DNA of 64,000 bases from Euplotes aediculatus (GCA_030463445.1 JAQGFW010008569.1:1-64000); one strand, 5' to 3'. Positions 36,790-45,998 are shown, counted from the stretch's first letter. The notes: a model not told the origin generated them from the sequence alone. Numbers and translations: made by a program.

Positions 36790-37674
36790 ATGAATAACTT
36801 CTTCGAGCAGCTTATCTGCCCAAAAACTAAAACCAAACTTGTTTTATCGGCCGATGGCAAGACTCTCAGCAATACTTCTACCGACGAACCTCTCAGCTAC
36901 GATGTAAACGAAATCGTTGATTTGGTGTATCCAAAAGAACTTTTTGAACAAGACCGCAAAGAGCAAGTGGCCTACAACGATGCTTATTTACGATACGATA
37001 GAGGTGTTTCGTGGGTTTTTGAATCTTTGAGAGCTAACGAGGCGGCTACACGTAAGCAGATGATTGGCCTTTTGAAGTTGAAACCCGGCATGAAGGTTCT
37101 CGAAGTTGGTGCTGGTACAGGCAAAGATTCGGCTTTGATTGTTGATAAAATTACACCGGGCGGACACGCCGTTTTATCAGATTTATCGCCAGCGATGTTA
37201 GGCTACGCCAAGCAGAAATTCAGTGATAAAAAAGACGTTAAGATTGATTATTTCATCGGTAATGGCTCATATTTGCCATTTGAAGATAACACTTTTGATG
37301 CCCTTTTCCATTTTGGCGGAATCAATACTTTTGCCGAAAGAGCCAAGGCTTTTGAGGAATTTGCCCGTGTCGTAAAAGTAGGCGGACGAATCGTGGTGGG
37401 TGATGAAAGCACTGCTCCGTGGTTGCGTGACCAAAAAACCTACCAGATTTTGATGGATGCCAATCCGATGTTTGCCGATACTATTCCGTTAGAGGATTTA
37501 CCAAAAAATGTAAAAGATGTAAATCTTCAATGGATTTTTGGTAATGCTTTCTACGTATTGTCATTCCGCAAAACCAAGAAGGCTCCAACAGTGAATGTCA
37601 ATTTACAGATTCCGAACAAAGATTTTAAAGATAACTGGCGTTTAAGAGCAGAGAAGAATAGGAAGAAGAAGTAG
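36790..37674 (+). CDS. SAM-dependent methyltransferase with Trm112-like N-terminus
   Basis: 294 residues. The first ~60 (LICPKTKTKLVLSADGKTL...YDVNEIVDLV) resemble a Trm112-type zinc-ribbon remnant. Motif I is MKVLEVGAGTGKDSALI, then AVLSDLSPAMLGYAK and FEDNTFDALFHFGGINTF, the Methyltransf_11 pattern of ubiquinone/menaquinone-type enzymes. The C-terminus is Lys/Arg-rich (ending NRKKK). The substrate cannot be told. The start ATG at 36790 follows a near-consensus -7 box CAACTTTG at 36753-36760. Confidence 0.85.
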   Translation: MNNFFEQLICPKTKTKLVLSADGKTLSNTSTDEPLSYDVNEIVDLVYPKELFEQDRKEQVAYNDAYLRYDRGVSWVFESLRANEAATRKQMIGLLKLKPGMKVLEVGAGTGKDSALIVDKITPGGHAVLSDLSPAMLGYAKQKFSDKKDVKIDYFIGNGSYLPFEDNTFDALFHFGGINTFAERAKAFEEFARVVKVGGRIVVGDESTAPWLRDQKTYQILMDANPMFADTIPLEDLPKNVKDVNLQWIFGNAFYVLSFRKTKKAPTVNVNLQIPNKDFKDNWRLRAEKNRKKK

Positions 37675-37742
37675 CCAATCCATTGAGGTGACTAAATTAT
37701 TGGTAAAGGCGTCCGTATAAAAGTTTGAGCAGCATAAATAAA

Positions 37743-38717
37743 ATGATAGGTATGTCAAATGAAAGTTCCCCTTCAGGGGTTAGGGGTTGGCAAAAAAAAG
37801 GATTGATTTATAGACCTGATGGCTCGTTGGCTCACAGCCGCACGCACGCACAGGTACCATTTGCATATAAAAAAGAAGATTTTTTACGAATTTATTTTTC
37901 GTCGCGAGATGATAATGGGCAGTCGAGACCTACATTTATTGATGTAGATTACGACGACCCCACCAAAATCTTGTATATCCACGATACGTATGTGTTGGAT
38001 TTGGGTGGACCAAACGAATACGACGAAACGGGTGCTATGCCAGCTTGGTTTGTGGATATGCCAAATGGCGATGTCTGGCTTTATTATACTGGCTGGAACC
38101 GTACTTGGAATACCTACCGCCTCTCGATGGGTCTTGCGGTGAGCCATGATGGGGGACTTACATTCAAAAAAATGTTTCGTGGCCCAATCATGGATAGGTC
38201 AATCGAGAACCCGATTTGGGCAGCTCAACCTTCGGTGATGTACATCAACGGACAATGGATGATGTGGCATATTTCGGGACAAAAATGTGAGTATATCAAT
38301 GGTATATCGGAGCCTTTCTATGATTGTCGTGTAGCGGTTTCGGATGATGGAATCCACTGGAAATCGACAGGACATGTGGCTCTTCCATTCGATGATTTCT
38401 TGCACGCCGTTGGTCGTCCGAGCGTTTTTCATGAAGATGGAATCTTTAAAATGTACTATTCGTACCGAAACACCGTTGATTACCGTACTGACCGCAACAA
38501 AAGTTATCGTTTGGGTTATGCTGAATCGAAAGATGGTTTTAAATGGGAGCGTAAAGATGACTTAGTGGGCATCGGAAAATCAGAAAACCCAGAAGATTTT
38601 GACTATTTGATGATAAATTATGCTCATTGCTACGAACACAATGGAGTAAAACATTTGTTATACAATGGCAATGGTTTCGGGCAGTCGGGTTTTGGATACG
38701 CTACATTAGAAAAATAA
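37743..38717 (+). CDS. Five-bladed beta-propeller glycosidase-like protein
   Basis: 324 residues from the ATG at 37743; the ATG at 37752 is an alternative and a TTG at 37725 is unlikely. Repeating blades SMGLAVSHDGGLTFKKM, RVAVSDDGIHWKST and RLGYAESKDGFKWERKDD are the pattern of GH43/GH130/GH32-fold proteins. There is no signal peptide, so it is cytoplasmic. Such proteins include glycoside hydrolases and phosphorylases; I do not see a clear catalytic triad. Codons 9-15 come from a C/G-rich repeat-like stretch (CCCCTTCAGGGG near 37768), which looks like an insertion into the N-terminus. Confidence 0.75.
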   Translation: MIGMSNESSPSGVRGWQKKGLIYRPDGSLAHSRTHAQVPFAYKKEDFLRIYFSSRDDNGQSRPTFIDVDYDDPTKILYIHDTYVLDLGGPNEYDETGAMPAWFVDMPNGDVWLYYTGWNRTWNTYRLSMGLAVSHDGGLTFKKMFRGPIMDRSIENPIWAAQPSVMYINGQWMMWHISGQKCEYINGISEPFYDCRVAVSDDGIHWKSTGHVALPFDDFLHAVGRPSVFHEDGIFKMYYSYRNTVDYRTDRNKSYRLGYAESKDGFKWERKDDLVGIGKSENPEDFDYLMINYAHCYEHNGVKHLLYNGNGFGQSGFGYATLEK

Positions 38718-38723
38718 ATTACG

Positions 38724-39002
38724 ATGCAGAAGAACTTAATATATAAACAAATTAGAGAATTTTTAATCTCCCAAAAGATTAGAAAAGCATCTATTTTTGG
38801 TTCTTTTGCCCGCAACGAAGAAACTGCGACAAGCGATATAGATTTGTTAATCGAAGGAGAAAATCTCACTTTATTTGATATATTGAGATTAGAAGATTCC
38901 ATTCAAAAAATCACTAATCGTAAAGTTGATATTGTAGAGTACGATGCCATCAAACCATCTCTTCAAAAGTATATTCAGGCAGATTTAATAAGTTTGATAT
39001 GA
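38724..39002 (+). CDS. mntA: MntA-type minimal nucleotidyltransferase (antitoxin)
   Basis: 92 residues with the nucleotidyltransferase signature GSFARNEETATSDIDLLIE (GSxAR...DxD) and a third acidic site near VDIVEYD. In characterised MntA/HepT pairs this protein adenylylates the HEPN partner on Tyr and so silences it. It overlaps the hepT-like gene by 4 bp and begins 7 bp after the glycosidase-like gene, so the pair may be read from that upstream promoter. Confidence 0.85.
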   Translation: MQKNLIYKQIREFLISQKIRKASIFGSFARNEETATSDIDLLIEGENLTLFDILRLEDSIQKITNRKVDIVEYDAIKPSLQKYIQADLISLI

Positions 39003-39331
39003 TGAGAGATGACAAAGTTTATTTGCAAGATATTATTGAAAGTATAGAAATCATCTTTGAATACATTGGCGATAAAACAGAATATGAATTTAGCAAAAAT
39101 CTGATGCTGCAAGATGCTATTTTTAGAAGATTTGAGATAATTGGAGAAGCTTCAACTAAAATCTCTGAGAATGTCAAAAATCAAAATGATGGCATAGAAT
39201 GGATGCTCATGAAACTTATGCGAAATAAACTTATTCATGAATATTTTGGAATCTCGGCAGTAACAGTTTATAATACAATCCATACTGATTTGCCAAAATT
39301 ATTACAAAAACTAAAAGAGATTAATTTATAG
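38999..39331 (+). CDS. hepT: HEPN-domain (HepT/DUF86) RNase toxin, looks whole
   Basis: 110 residues, all HEPN fold. The RNase motif R-x4-H-x-Y is present as RNKLIHEY. A preceding helix RFEIIGEASTKIS is typical of DUF86. In known HepT proteins the Tyr of that motif is the residue AMPylated by MntA. It starts within the end of mntA (ATGATG at 38999). The pair is compact, lies among housekeeping-type genes, and appears intact. Confidence 0.85.
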   Translation: MMRDDKVYLQDIIESIEIIFEYIGDKTEYEFSKNLMLQDAIFRRFEIIGEASTKISENVKNQNDGIEWMLMKLMRNKLIHEYFGISAVTVYNTIHTDLPKLLQKLKEINL

Positions 39332-39370
39332 TAAACTGACTTTTATCATAGTTGAATATTGCTCAGAGGC

Positions 39371-39378
39371 TAACTTTG
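39371..39378 (+). promoter_or_regulatory. Bacteroidota promoter: -7 TAACTTTG with a possible -33 TTG
   Basis: TAACTTTG matches TAnnTTTG. A TTG at 39352-39354 lies 16 bp upstream of it, slightly short of the usual spacing. The predicted transcript start is about 39385, so translation probably uses the ATG at 39406 or 39415 or is nearly leaderless at 39388. Confidence 0.5.
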
Positions 39379-39387
39379 TGGCGTTAA

Positions 39388-40221
39388 ATGATAAATTTCA
39401 CAATTATGGTTACCATGAAACAACAATTCAAAAAAGACGGATATATTGTTTTGAAAAATTTCTTCAATAAAGAAGAAATCAATAAAATTTATACCGAAGC
39501 CCGCAATCTTTTTGCGATACAAATAGAGAGAGTACTGGGTAAAAAGGTTGATATAAACGACCGTGATACATTTGAGCAAGCAATGTTTGAATTCTTCGAG
39601 AAAGATTTCACGACATTCGTAAATACGGGCAAGCAAGTGCAGCACCTGATTTCGTTGCACCGCCTCGGTACCGATGAAAAAATCGTAAATGTACTCAAAT
39701 CGTTAGGGTACGAGTTTCCTACGATTGGGGTTAGACCTGCGATGCAATTCAACAGCCGCTATTTGTCGAAAGGTGGAAGCCACTGGAAACTCGGAGCCCA
39801 TCAAGATTGGCGTACAGGTCAGGGGTCGTTGGATAGTATCGTGATGTGGTTTCCGTTGGTAGATTGTGGTGAAGATTTAGGTTCGCTTCAAATCGTTCCG
39901 AAAAGCCATACGTGGGGATTGCTCGATGCCGATACATCGGGATATACGGGTAGTATTCAGGCCGATATTCCGGAAGAAAGCTATGTGCAGACAGAGTTTG
40001 AAGTGGGCGATTTATTGGTATTTTCGGCGTTTTTGGTGCATCGCTCAGGCAATAACATCACTAATAATATTCGCTGGTCGGTGCAGTTGCGTTACAATAA
40101 TATGGCAGAACCAACATTTTTGGAGAGAGGAGTACCAATGCCGTATATTTACAAACCTGAGGCTGATTTGGTAACACCCGATTTCCCGAAAAAAGAGCAA
40201 TTAGAGGAAGCATTTGCATAA
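39388..40221 (+). CDS. Phytanoyl-CoA dioxygenase (PhyH) family protein
   Basis: 277 residues (or ~268 from the later ATG 39415). A Fe(II)/2-oxoglutarate oxygenase fold: the metal-binding HxD is in GAHQDWRTGQGS and the distal His in FLVHRSGNNIT, with the 2-oxoglutarate-binding Arg in IRWSVQLRYNN. The N-terminus FKKDGYIVLKNFFNKEEINKIY is typical of PhyH. It hydroxylates a small molecule or lipid-linked substrate, not identifiable here. It has its own promoter and is followed by a strong terminator. Confidence 0.88.
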   Translation: MINFTIMVTMKQQFKKDGYIVLKNFFNKEEINKIYTEARNLFAIQIERVLGKKVDINDRDTFEQAMFEFFEKDFTTFVNTGKQVQHLISLHRLGTDEKIVNVLKSLGYEFPTIGVRPAMQFNSRYLSKGGSHWKLGAHQDWRTGQGSLDSIVMWFPLVDCGEDLGSLQIVPKSHTWGLLDADTSGYTGSIQADIPEESYVQTEFEVGDLLVFSAFLVHRSGNNITNNIRWSVQLRYNNMAEPTFLERGVPMPYIYKPEADLVTPDFPKKEQLEEAFA

Positions 40222-40243
40222 AAACCTCATTTTGAGATAATTT

Positions 40244-40280
40244 TGGCACGGATTTTTGAGAATTTCTTGAATCCGTGCCA
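40244..40280 (+). terminator. Intrinsic terminator after the PhyH gene
   Basis: A perfect 11-bp stem TGGCACGGATT/AATCCGTGCCA around a 15-nt loop, followed by TATTTGTTTA. It lies 23 bp after the stop. Confidence 0.8.
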
Positions 40281-40312
40281 TATTTGTTTATGACTAATTG
40301 ATTAACCCAAAA

Positions 40313-41092
40313 ATGAAACAAATTCTATTCTTTTTTTTCGCTGCGGTATTCTTCACATCCTGCAATAGTATCAACACAACTGATAATACCGAAACTCAAA
40401 CACCTGCTAATTTTAATGGTAACTGGATTAGCCGAGATTATATCGAAGCGATTCAACATAATCATTCACCAAACGAAACAGCTAAAAATCTACTTTTTTA
40501 TGCGACCGAATTGGTTATTGACCCCAAAAACGGTGATTCGGTTGTGGTTTATAACGGACAAATGGAGAGAGCTTCGTTGCCATTTAAAAGGATTGGCGAT
40601 ACATTAAGGCTAAAGCTAAATGCTGCACCTTATACTGATATTTTGTGTTCGGCAGATGATAAAACGATATATTTTTTAGATACCGAGCTCAATCGTAGGT
40701 TTAGTTTTATTCGTGCCGATAGCACTTGGCTTGATAAATCGTATGAGATGCCGATTGCGTTTCCGACAGCCGTAAATAAGGCTACTTTTGAAGGTTTTTG
40801 GGATTTTTATGAGCATAACTCGACTCAAAAAGTGGTTCAGTTTGATAAATTTGGTAATCTGAAAGGTTGGGATAAATACGATAGCTACGTGGTTTGTGTC
40901 AATGGAGATTGCAATGCCAATGAAAACGGAGATTTGGTTTATTTCAACAAAAAAGATAGGAGCGATGCTTATGGGTTTTACTCAAAAGGCGACACAATTT
41001 CGATTTATAACCTCAAGTTATTAACCGACCCCGACGAAAAACCATCTTACATCAATGGTGAGGTTTTAGGGCTTTTGATTAGAAAGAAATAA
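40313..41092 (+). CDS. Lipoprotein of unknown function
   Basis: 259 residues from the ATG at 40313 (MKQILFFFFAAVFFTSC, lipobox with Cys 17); the TTG five codons upstream is unlikely. The mature part is acidic and strand-rich, with FNGNWISRDYIEAIQ and FEGFWDFYEHNS suggesting two lipocalin-like or repeat halves. The family is not recognised. It stands alone between two terminators. Confidence 0.75.
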   Translation: MKQILFFFFAAVFFTSCNSINTTDNTETQTPANFNGNWISRDYIEAIQHNHSPNETAKNLLFYATELVIDPKNGDSVVVYNGQMERASLPFKRIGDTLRLKLNAAPYTDILCSADDKTIYFLDTELNRRFSFIRADSTWLDKSYEMPIAFPTAVNKATFEGFWDFYEHNSTQKVVQFDKFGNLKGWDKYDSYVVCVNGDCNANENGDLVYFNKKDRSDAYGFYSKGDTISIYNLKLLTDPDEKPSYINGEVLGLLIRKK

Positions 41093-41094
41093 GA

Positions 41095-41118
41095 AAATAG
41101 GCACACACGTGCCTATTT
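41095..41118. terminator. Bidirectional terminator between convergent genes
   Basis: AAATAGGCAC/GTGCCTATTT form a perfect 10-bp stem with a 4-nt loop (ACAC). It lies directly between the lipoprotein stop and the cytochrome c peroxidase stop. Confidence 0.8.
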
Positions 41119-41124
41119 GATTGA

Positions 41125-42483
41125 TTAAAACCCTAAATCTTTTTTAGACTGAGCATCGTTATTCGGAAATGCAAAACCCGAAGGTAACTTACTTGGCACA
41201 TACCTTTGCAGGTTATTATCATGCAATCCATTTTTGATAAATTCTGTCAATTGTTTTAATTCTTCGCTCGAAAGCCCCAAGGGCTTAAATCGTGTAGCCA
41301 ATTGGCCGGCTGGTACTTTGGCATTTTCAGGTTTTGCTGCATTTTTATAAGTCAATACGTCTTCAATTTTATAAAAAGTTGCTCCGTGTCCATAAAAAGG
41401 CGAATCTTTCAGATTGTATAATTGAGGCACTTTAAACTTATACATATCCTCGGCTTTGCCAGTAAATCCACCCCTTCCTTTGTGTTCGGCTTTTTCTGAT
41501 GTAACCGCCATTACAGTATTTATCCCATAATTTCCATTCTTTAAATCATTCATACCCAAAGCATAAAAATTCATCGAAGCCAGCGAAGGTCCGTTATGGC
41601 ATTGATAACATTGCCCCTTGCCAAAAAATACCTTAGCACCCGCTTTTTGGGTTTCGGTCATCGCTCCGTAGTTGCCTTTGAGCCATTGCTGAAACGGAGC
41701 TTGATTAGACAGCAGCGTACGTTCGTATGCCGCAATCGCCAAACCTGCGTTAATTTTGAGCTGAAGATTATCGTTGAGATTGGCATTGGGGAATGCCTTT
41801 TGGAATAATTCTTTGTAAGTCGGGAAGTTATCGAGCATTGTTTTGCTAATAAATAACCGATGTACATCCTGCCCAGCTATCGCCTGAGTTTCGGTACCAT
41901 GAAACCCCAAATTATTGTTTTCTTTTGGCGTTCCTTTTGTCCAACTTGCTTGTGTATTTTGATTAAGGTGTGTTGCTCCAAATTGCCCATTCCAAAGGAT
42001 ATTTGTTTGATAAGCAATATTGAGAGCCGATGGTGTACGAATTGGCTGGACATCAACCTCTTCATCTTTGTAGGCTGGATTTTTGATTCTTTTTTCGCCT
42101 TGAATCCCAAAACCCAATCCACCATCGCCAATTCCTTGCGGTACACATGCCTGAAAACCAGCTTTCATGTGGTGGCAACTCGCACAAGAATAAGTCTGAA
42201 AACTACCTTGTTTTTTAGGGTCTCTGCCAAGAGCTGTTTCGTGAAAAAGCAGTTTCCCGAGTTCTACTTTTTCGGCATTGATAGGGTTCTTGGGGTCTTG
42301 CGGAATCTTTGCAAAATCAGTGCTGCTGGGTAGTAGATAATAAGATTTATCTTTTCCGCCAGAAGCCGTGTTGAGCAAAGTTTCGAGTTCAGCATCTAAA
42401 GAGTTTGGTTCTGTGATTTCTTCTTTAGGAGAGCAAGCAGTAATAGTAACAATAATTGTTACGAGAGGAAGTAATTTTTTCAT
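41125..42483 (-). CDS. Di-haem cytochrome c peroxidase (CCP/MauG family), lipoprotein
   Basis: 452 residues from the ATG at 42483 (MKKLLPLVTIIVTITACSPKEE), with a lipobox Cys at 17, so membrane-anchored in the periplasm. Two haem c sites are visible: CASCHH near residue 130 and CYQCHNG near 300. The family motifs VELGKLLFHETALGRD and RTPSALNIAYQ and a C-terminal PQLYNLKDSPFYGHGA region are all present. It reduces hydrogen peroxide using electrons from small cytochromes, or acts as a MauG-like oxidase. It is preceded and followed by terminators, so it is monocistronic. Confidence 0.92.
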   Translation of the reverse strand: MKKLLPLVTIIVTITACSPKEEITEPNSLDAELETLLNTASGGKDKSYYLLPSSTDFAKIPQDPKNPINAEKVELGKLLFHETALGRDPKKQGSFQTYSCASCHHMKAGFQACVPQGIGDGGLGFGIQGEKRIKNPAYKDEEVDVQPIRTPSALNIAYQTNILWNGQFGATHLNQNTQASWTKGTPKENNNLGFHGTETQAIAGQDVHRLFISKTMLDNFPTYKELFQKAFPNANLNDNLQLKINAGLAIAAYERTLLSNQAPFQQWLKGNYGAMTETQKAGAKVFFGKGQCYQCHNGPSLASMNFYALGMNDLKNGNYGINTVMAVTSEKAEHKGRGGFTGKAEDMYKFKVPQLYNLKDSPFYGHGATFYKIEDVLTYKNAAKPENAKVPAGQLATRFKPLGLSSEELKQLTEFIKNGLHDNNLQRYVPSKLPSGFAFPNNDAQSKKDLGF

Positions 42484-42562
42484 ATTCGGATTCACTTTTC
42501 TATTGTTATCAAATACTACAAAAAAAGTGCCATCCAAATACTGATTGTTATCATAATATAAA

Positions 42563-42598
42563 AAAACACCCCGATTTTATCAAAAATCGGGGTGTTTT
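42563..42598 (-). terminator. Intrinsic terminator after uxuA
   Basis: A 15-bp stem AAAACACCCCGATTT/AAATCGGGGTGTTTT with a 6-nt loop. It lies 6 bp after the uxuA stop; A and T runs flank it, so it may also stop transcripts coming the other way. Confidence 0.88.
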
Positions 42599-42603
42599 TA
42601 TTT

Positions 42604-43803
42604 TTATTTCTCAAGTACGCCGCTTCTGACGATGCCGAGTTCGAGTCCACGCAATTCGGCGAGTCCACGTAAACGACCGATGGCAGTATAACCTGGATTT
42701 ATCTTTTTGCCCGATTTCAAATCATCGAGCATCCGATGTCCGTGGTCGGGTCTGAACGGTAACCTATAATCGTTACGCCCCTCGGCGATGCGGCGGTTTT
42801 GTTCTTTCAACAATCCTTTCATCACTCCGTACATATCGACATCGCCCGTGAGGTGGTCTGCTTCGTGGAAATTCCCTTCTTCATCACGTTTTGTAGCCCT
42901 TAGATGCACAAAGTTGATTCGGTTACCTAATCTCTCTACCATTCCGACCAAATCATTATCGGCACGAACTCCGTAGCTCCCAGTGCAAAAACACAAACCG
43001 TTGTACTTTGATTCGGCAGCTTCGAGAAGCATCTTTGCGTCTGCTTCGGTACTTACGATTCGGGGCAGACCCAGAATCGGGAACGGTGGGTCGTCGGGGT
43101 GAATCGCAAGCAACACGCCCGATGATTCGGCAACTGGTGTAATTTCTCTTAAAAAACTGTAAAGGTTTTGTCGTAGTTTGGTTTCGTCAACGTTTTTGTA
43201 GGTGGTTAGTACTTCTAAGAATTCTTCGATTGTAAAACTCTCTTCGCTACCGGGCAATCCTGCGATTATATTTCGGGTAAGTCGAGTAATATCAGAATCT
43301 GACGCTCCATCGAGCCATGCTTTTGCCTTTACGATTTGGGCTTCGGTAAATGCTTTTTCAGCATTGGGTCTTTTTAAGATAAACATCTCAAAGGCACAGA
43401 ACTCGGTAACATCAAAACGCAACGCTGTCGAGCCATCGGGCATTGGTGCATCCAAATCGGTACGAGTCCAGTCTAAAACGGGCATGAAATTATAACAAAC
43501 AGTATCTATACCACATGTTGCAAGATTTGCTATACTTTCTTTGTAGTTTTCGATGTATTGTTTATAATTGCCCGAAGCCTTCTTGATGTCTTCGTGTACT
43601 GGAATACTCTCGACCACCGACCACGTAAGACCAACACTTTCGATTTCTTCTTTACGTTTTTTGATTTCTTCGATAGACCATACTTGCCCGTTCGGAATAT
43701 GGTGTAGTGCCGATACAATGCCAGTTGCTCCGGCTTGTTTTACATCCAAAAGGCTAACTGGGTCTTTGGGTCCAAACCAACGCCATGTTTGTTCGAGTGA
43801 CAT
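42604..43803 (-). CDS. uxuA: Mannonate dehydratase
   Basis: 399 residues from the ATG at 43803 ([21 protein letters not shown]). Converts D-mannonate to 2-keto-3-deoxygluconate in hexuronate catabolism, using Mn/Fe in a TIM barrel. Recognisable family segments are [72 protein letters not shown] and [13 protein letters not shown], with the metal-binding His, Cys and Asp residues. No other uronate genes are adjacent, although a pectate lyase lies 14 kb away. An intrinsic hairpin stands in its leader. Confidence 0.95.
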   Translation of the reverse strand: MSLEQTWRWFGPKDPVSLLDVKQAGATGIVSALHHIPNGQVWSIEEIKKRKEEIESVGLTWSVVESIPVHEDIKKASGNYKQYIENYKESIANLATCGIDTVCYNFMPVLDWTRTDLDAPMPDGSTALRFDVTEFCAFEMFILKRPNAEKAFTEAQIVKAKAWLDGASDSDITRLTRNIIAGLPGSEESFTIEEFLEVLTTYKNVDETKLRQNLYSFLREITPVAESSGVLLAIHPDDPPFPILGLPRIVSTEADAKMLLEAAESKYNGLCFCTGSYGVRADNDLVGMVERLGNRINFVHLRATKRDEEGNFHEADHLTGDVDMYGVMKGLLKEQNRRIAEGRNDYRLPFRPDHGHRMLDDLKSGKKINPGYTAIGRLRGLAELRGLELGIVRSGVLEK

Positions 43804-43834
43804 GTTATTATAATTTTTATGAATGATTGATATA

Positions 43835-43874
43835 AAAACAGGAACGCCCACTGTTAGACGAGCGTTCCTGTTTT
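43835..43874 (-). terminator. Terminator-like hairpin in the uxuA leader
   Basis: AAAACAGGAACGC (43835-43847) pairs perfectly with GCGTTCCTGTTTT (43862-43874) around a 14-nt loop. On the minus strand it is followed by TTTTTATA, and the uxuA ATG lies 32 bp further on. No gene ends here, so it may be a transcription attenuator or the end of a small RNA. The rest of the 321-bp gap to 44125 shows nothing I can name. Confidence 0.55.
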
Positions 43875-44124
43875 AAGTTTTTATGAGGATAAGGCTGAAT
43901 AGAATCACTTACAAAGATAGATGTATAGACAAGCAGGTACAACGACTATTTTGACTTATAATGGTATTTTTTTGATTTATTTTAAGATTCAGTAAAGAAA
44001 GTATCAATAAATTAGGTAGGATACCTTCAATTAACTTTTTTTAACAAAGATTAACAGTAAGTTATTTTTGAACTACTTACTTTTGTTTACAAAATTAATG
44101 ATAAATAGTAAAATTGATAAAATT

Positions 44125-44904
44125 ATGAAAGCTACCATCCTTAAAGTTAGTGTTTTAGTTGCCATTTTTTCGGTGCCGTTTGTGTCTTTGGCACAAGATA
44201 AATCAAACAAAAAAGAGAGTAAAGTTCGTATCAAAGTTGAGAAAGAAATAGACGGCAAAAAAGAAGTTTATGAGCGTAGTTTCGATGCCAGCAATATGAG
44301 TGCATCCGAAAAAGACGAGATGATTTCAAAGATTCAGGATTCGCTTTTGGCAGATGGCAAAGGCAAAAATCATAAACTTAAAATCGAAATCGACGAAGGC
44401 GATAGCAGAAGCACGAGTGATTTTCATTTTGACAGAGACAACGACGAAGACATTGTGATTGAGCGTTCGCCGAGAGTAAGGGTTTTTAAAGATGGCGATG
44501 GCGACGAATTTATGAAAGAACTCCGTATCGAAATGGACGATTTTGGCAATAAATTGAGTCGTTCGTTTAGAGATATGCCTCGTTTCAATTTTGAGGATAC
44601 GCAGGTTTTTCCGAATAGCAGTTCAAAAACCATCAAAGACCTCAATGTTTATCCGAATAAACCAAAAACTGAGACCTTGAATGTACGTTTTTATGCTCCC
44701 GAAAAAGGCAATGTAAATATCAAGGTGATGGATACCAAAGGCACAATCATCGCCAAAGAAGAAGTCAAAGATTTTTCGGGTGAATTTGTCGGTCAAATCA
44801 GCATTCCTAAATCAGAAGGTGTTGTTTTTGTGATGGTTACGCAAGGCGAAGACGGACTCGTAAAACGCGTTGTATTGAAGAATACGGAAGAAAAAAGAGA
44901 TTAG
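44125..44904 (+). CDS. Acidic secreted protein with T9SS type A-like C-terminus
   Basis: 259 residues from the ATG at 44125 (MKATILKVSVLVAIFSVPFVSLAQ, signal peptide). The middle is rich in Asp, Glu, Lys and Ser (for example DDFGNKLSRSF). The last ~85 residues (LNVYPNKPKTETLNVRFYAPEKG...IKVMDTKGTIIAKE...VKRVVLKN) follow the T9SS type A sorting-domain pattern, though the chain continues nine residues past the usual end. It is probably exported across the outer membrane. The role of the charged region is unknown. Confidence 0.8.
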   Translation: MKATILKVSVLVAIFSVPFVSLAQDKSNKKESKVRIKVEKEIDGKKEVYERSFDASNMSASEKDEMISKIQDSLLADGKGKNHKLKIEIDEGDSRSTSDFHFDRDNDEDIVIERSPRVRVFKDGDGDEFMKELRIEMDDFGNKLSRSFRDMPRFNFEDTQVFPNSSSKTIKDLNVYPNKPKTETLNVRFYAPEKGNVNIKVMDTKGTIIAKEEVKDFSGEFVGQISIPKSEGVVFVMVTQGEDGLVKRVVLKNTEEKRD

Positions 44905-45022
44905 GTTTAATGACGAATTGATTGAATGAATCGAATGACGAATCTAAGACTGAGAATTCGAGAAATTCGGATTATTCGAGAAATTATAAAAAGAGTAACG
45001 TTTTTTGATTGAATAGAATTAT

Positions 45023-45053
45023 AATCCCTCGGTGCTGTTTGCATTGAGGGATT
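45023..45053 (+). terminator. Intrinsic terminator
   Basis: AATCCCTC/GAGGGATT stem with a 15-nt loop and a T run (TTTTTG TTTTTT). It lies 119 bp after the stop at 44904. The sequence between holds AT-rich short direct repeats (ATTCGAGAAATT twice) and no gene. Confidence 0.7.
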
Positions 45054-45155
45054 TTTGTTTTTTATCGAAATCGTTCTCAAAAACAATTGATTTTTGTAGC
45101 TTTACCAAAACAAAATTTGATATTCATCTTAAAACTAAAGTACAATAAAACCATC

Positions 45156-45998
45156 ATGGGAAAAACCTATTTATTCATTTTTACTCTACTGATTTCGTTA
45201 TCGACAATAGCTCAAATCAATACGCCAGCTGCCAGCCCAGCCGCAACGGTTTCGCAGGGAGTTGGACTCACAAAAGTTACGATAAATTACAGCCGCCCTT
45301 CGGTAAAAGGGCGTAAAATCTTTGGCGATTTAGTACCTAACGGCAAAGTGTGGCGTACGGGTGCCAATCAGATTACGAGTATAAAACTCGACGACGATAT
45401 GCTTATTAATGGTGCATCGGTAAAAGCAGGTAGTTATGGACTCTACACGATTCCGGGCGAAGGAGCATGGACAATCATCATCAACCGTGACGACAAACAG
45501 TGGGGAAGCTACGAATACGATGCCAATAAAGACGTTATCCGTTTCAGTGTTCAGCCGCTGAAACTTGATTATTTTGTGGAGCAAATGGAGATTTCTTTCG
45601 AGGATTTTACACCCACAACTGCGTACATCGCTATCAAATGGGAAAGTACCGGTGTGAGATTTAAGATAGAACATCCCGTTGACGATAAAATCATGGCCGA
45701 AATCAAAGAAAAAACCGCCAAACCAGATGCTTCGACTGACACCTACTTTACGGCTGCCGATTACTACTACCAAAAAGGAATCAACCTAAACCAAGCCTTG
45801 GATTGGGCAAAAAAGGTACTCGAAAAAGACAAAGAATACTGGACTTACCAATTGGTGGCCCGAATCGCCTCAAAAATGGGAGATTGCAAAACAGCTCTGC
45901 CCAATGCCGAAAAATCTATGGAATTGGCAACCAAAGCAGGCGATGATGCGTACATCAAGCTAAATCAGAAGGTTTTTGTAGAATGTGGTAAAAAATAA
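45156..45998 (+). CDS. DUF2911 secreted protein with C-terminal TPR-like tail
   Basis: 280 residues from the ATG at 45156 (MGKTYLFIFTLLISLSTIAQ, signal peptide). DUF2911 signatures: SPAATVSQGVGLTKVTINYSRPSVKGRKIFG, GKVWRTGANQ, and AGSYGLYTIPGEGAWTII. The last ~90 residues (ADYYYQKGINLNQALDWAKKVL) look like one or two TPR helices pairs. Known only as a periplasmic family of Bacteroidota with no assigned reaction. It ends 8 bp before the aspartate kinase gene, so the two may share a transcript. Confidence 0.88.
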   Translation: MGKTYLFIFTLLISLSTIAQINTPAASPAATVSQGVGLTKVTINYSRPSVKGRKIFGDLVPNGKVWRTGANQITSIKLDDDMLINGASVKAGSYGLYTIPGEGAWTIIINRDDKQWGSYEYDANKDVIRFSVQPLKLDYFVEQMEISFEDFTPTTAYIAIKWESTGVRFKIEHPVDDKIMAEIKEKTAKPDASTDTYFTAADYYYQKGINLNQALDWAKKVLEKDKEYWTYQLVARIASKMGDCKTALPNAEKSMELATKAGDDAYIKLNQKVFVECGKK

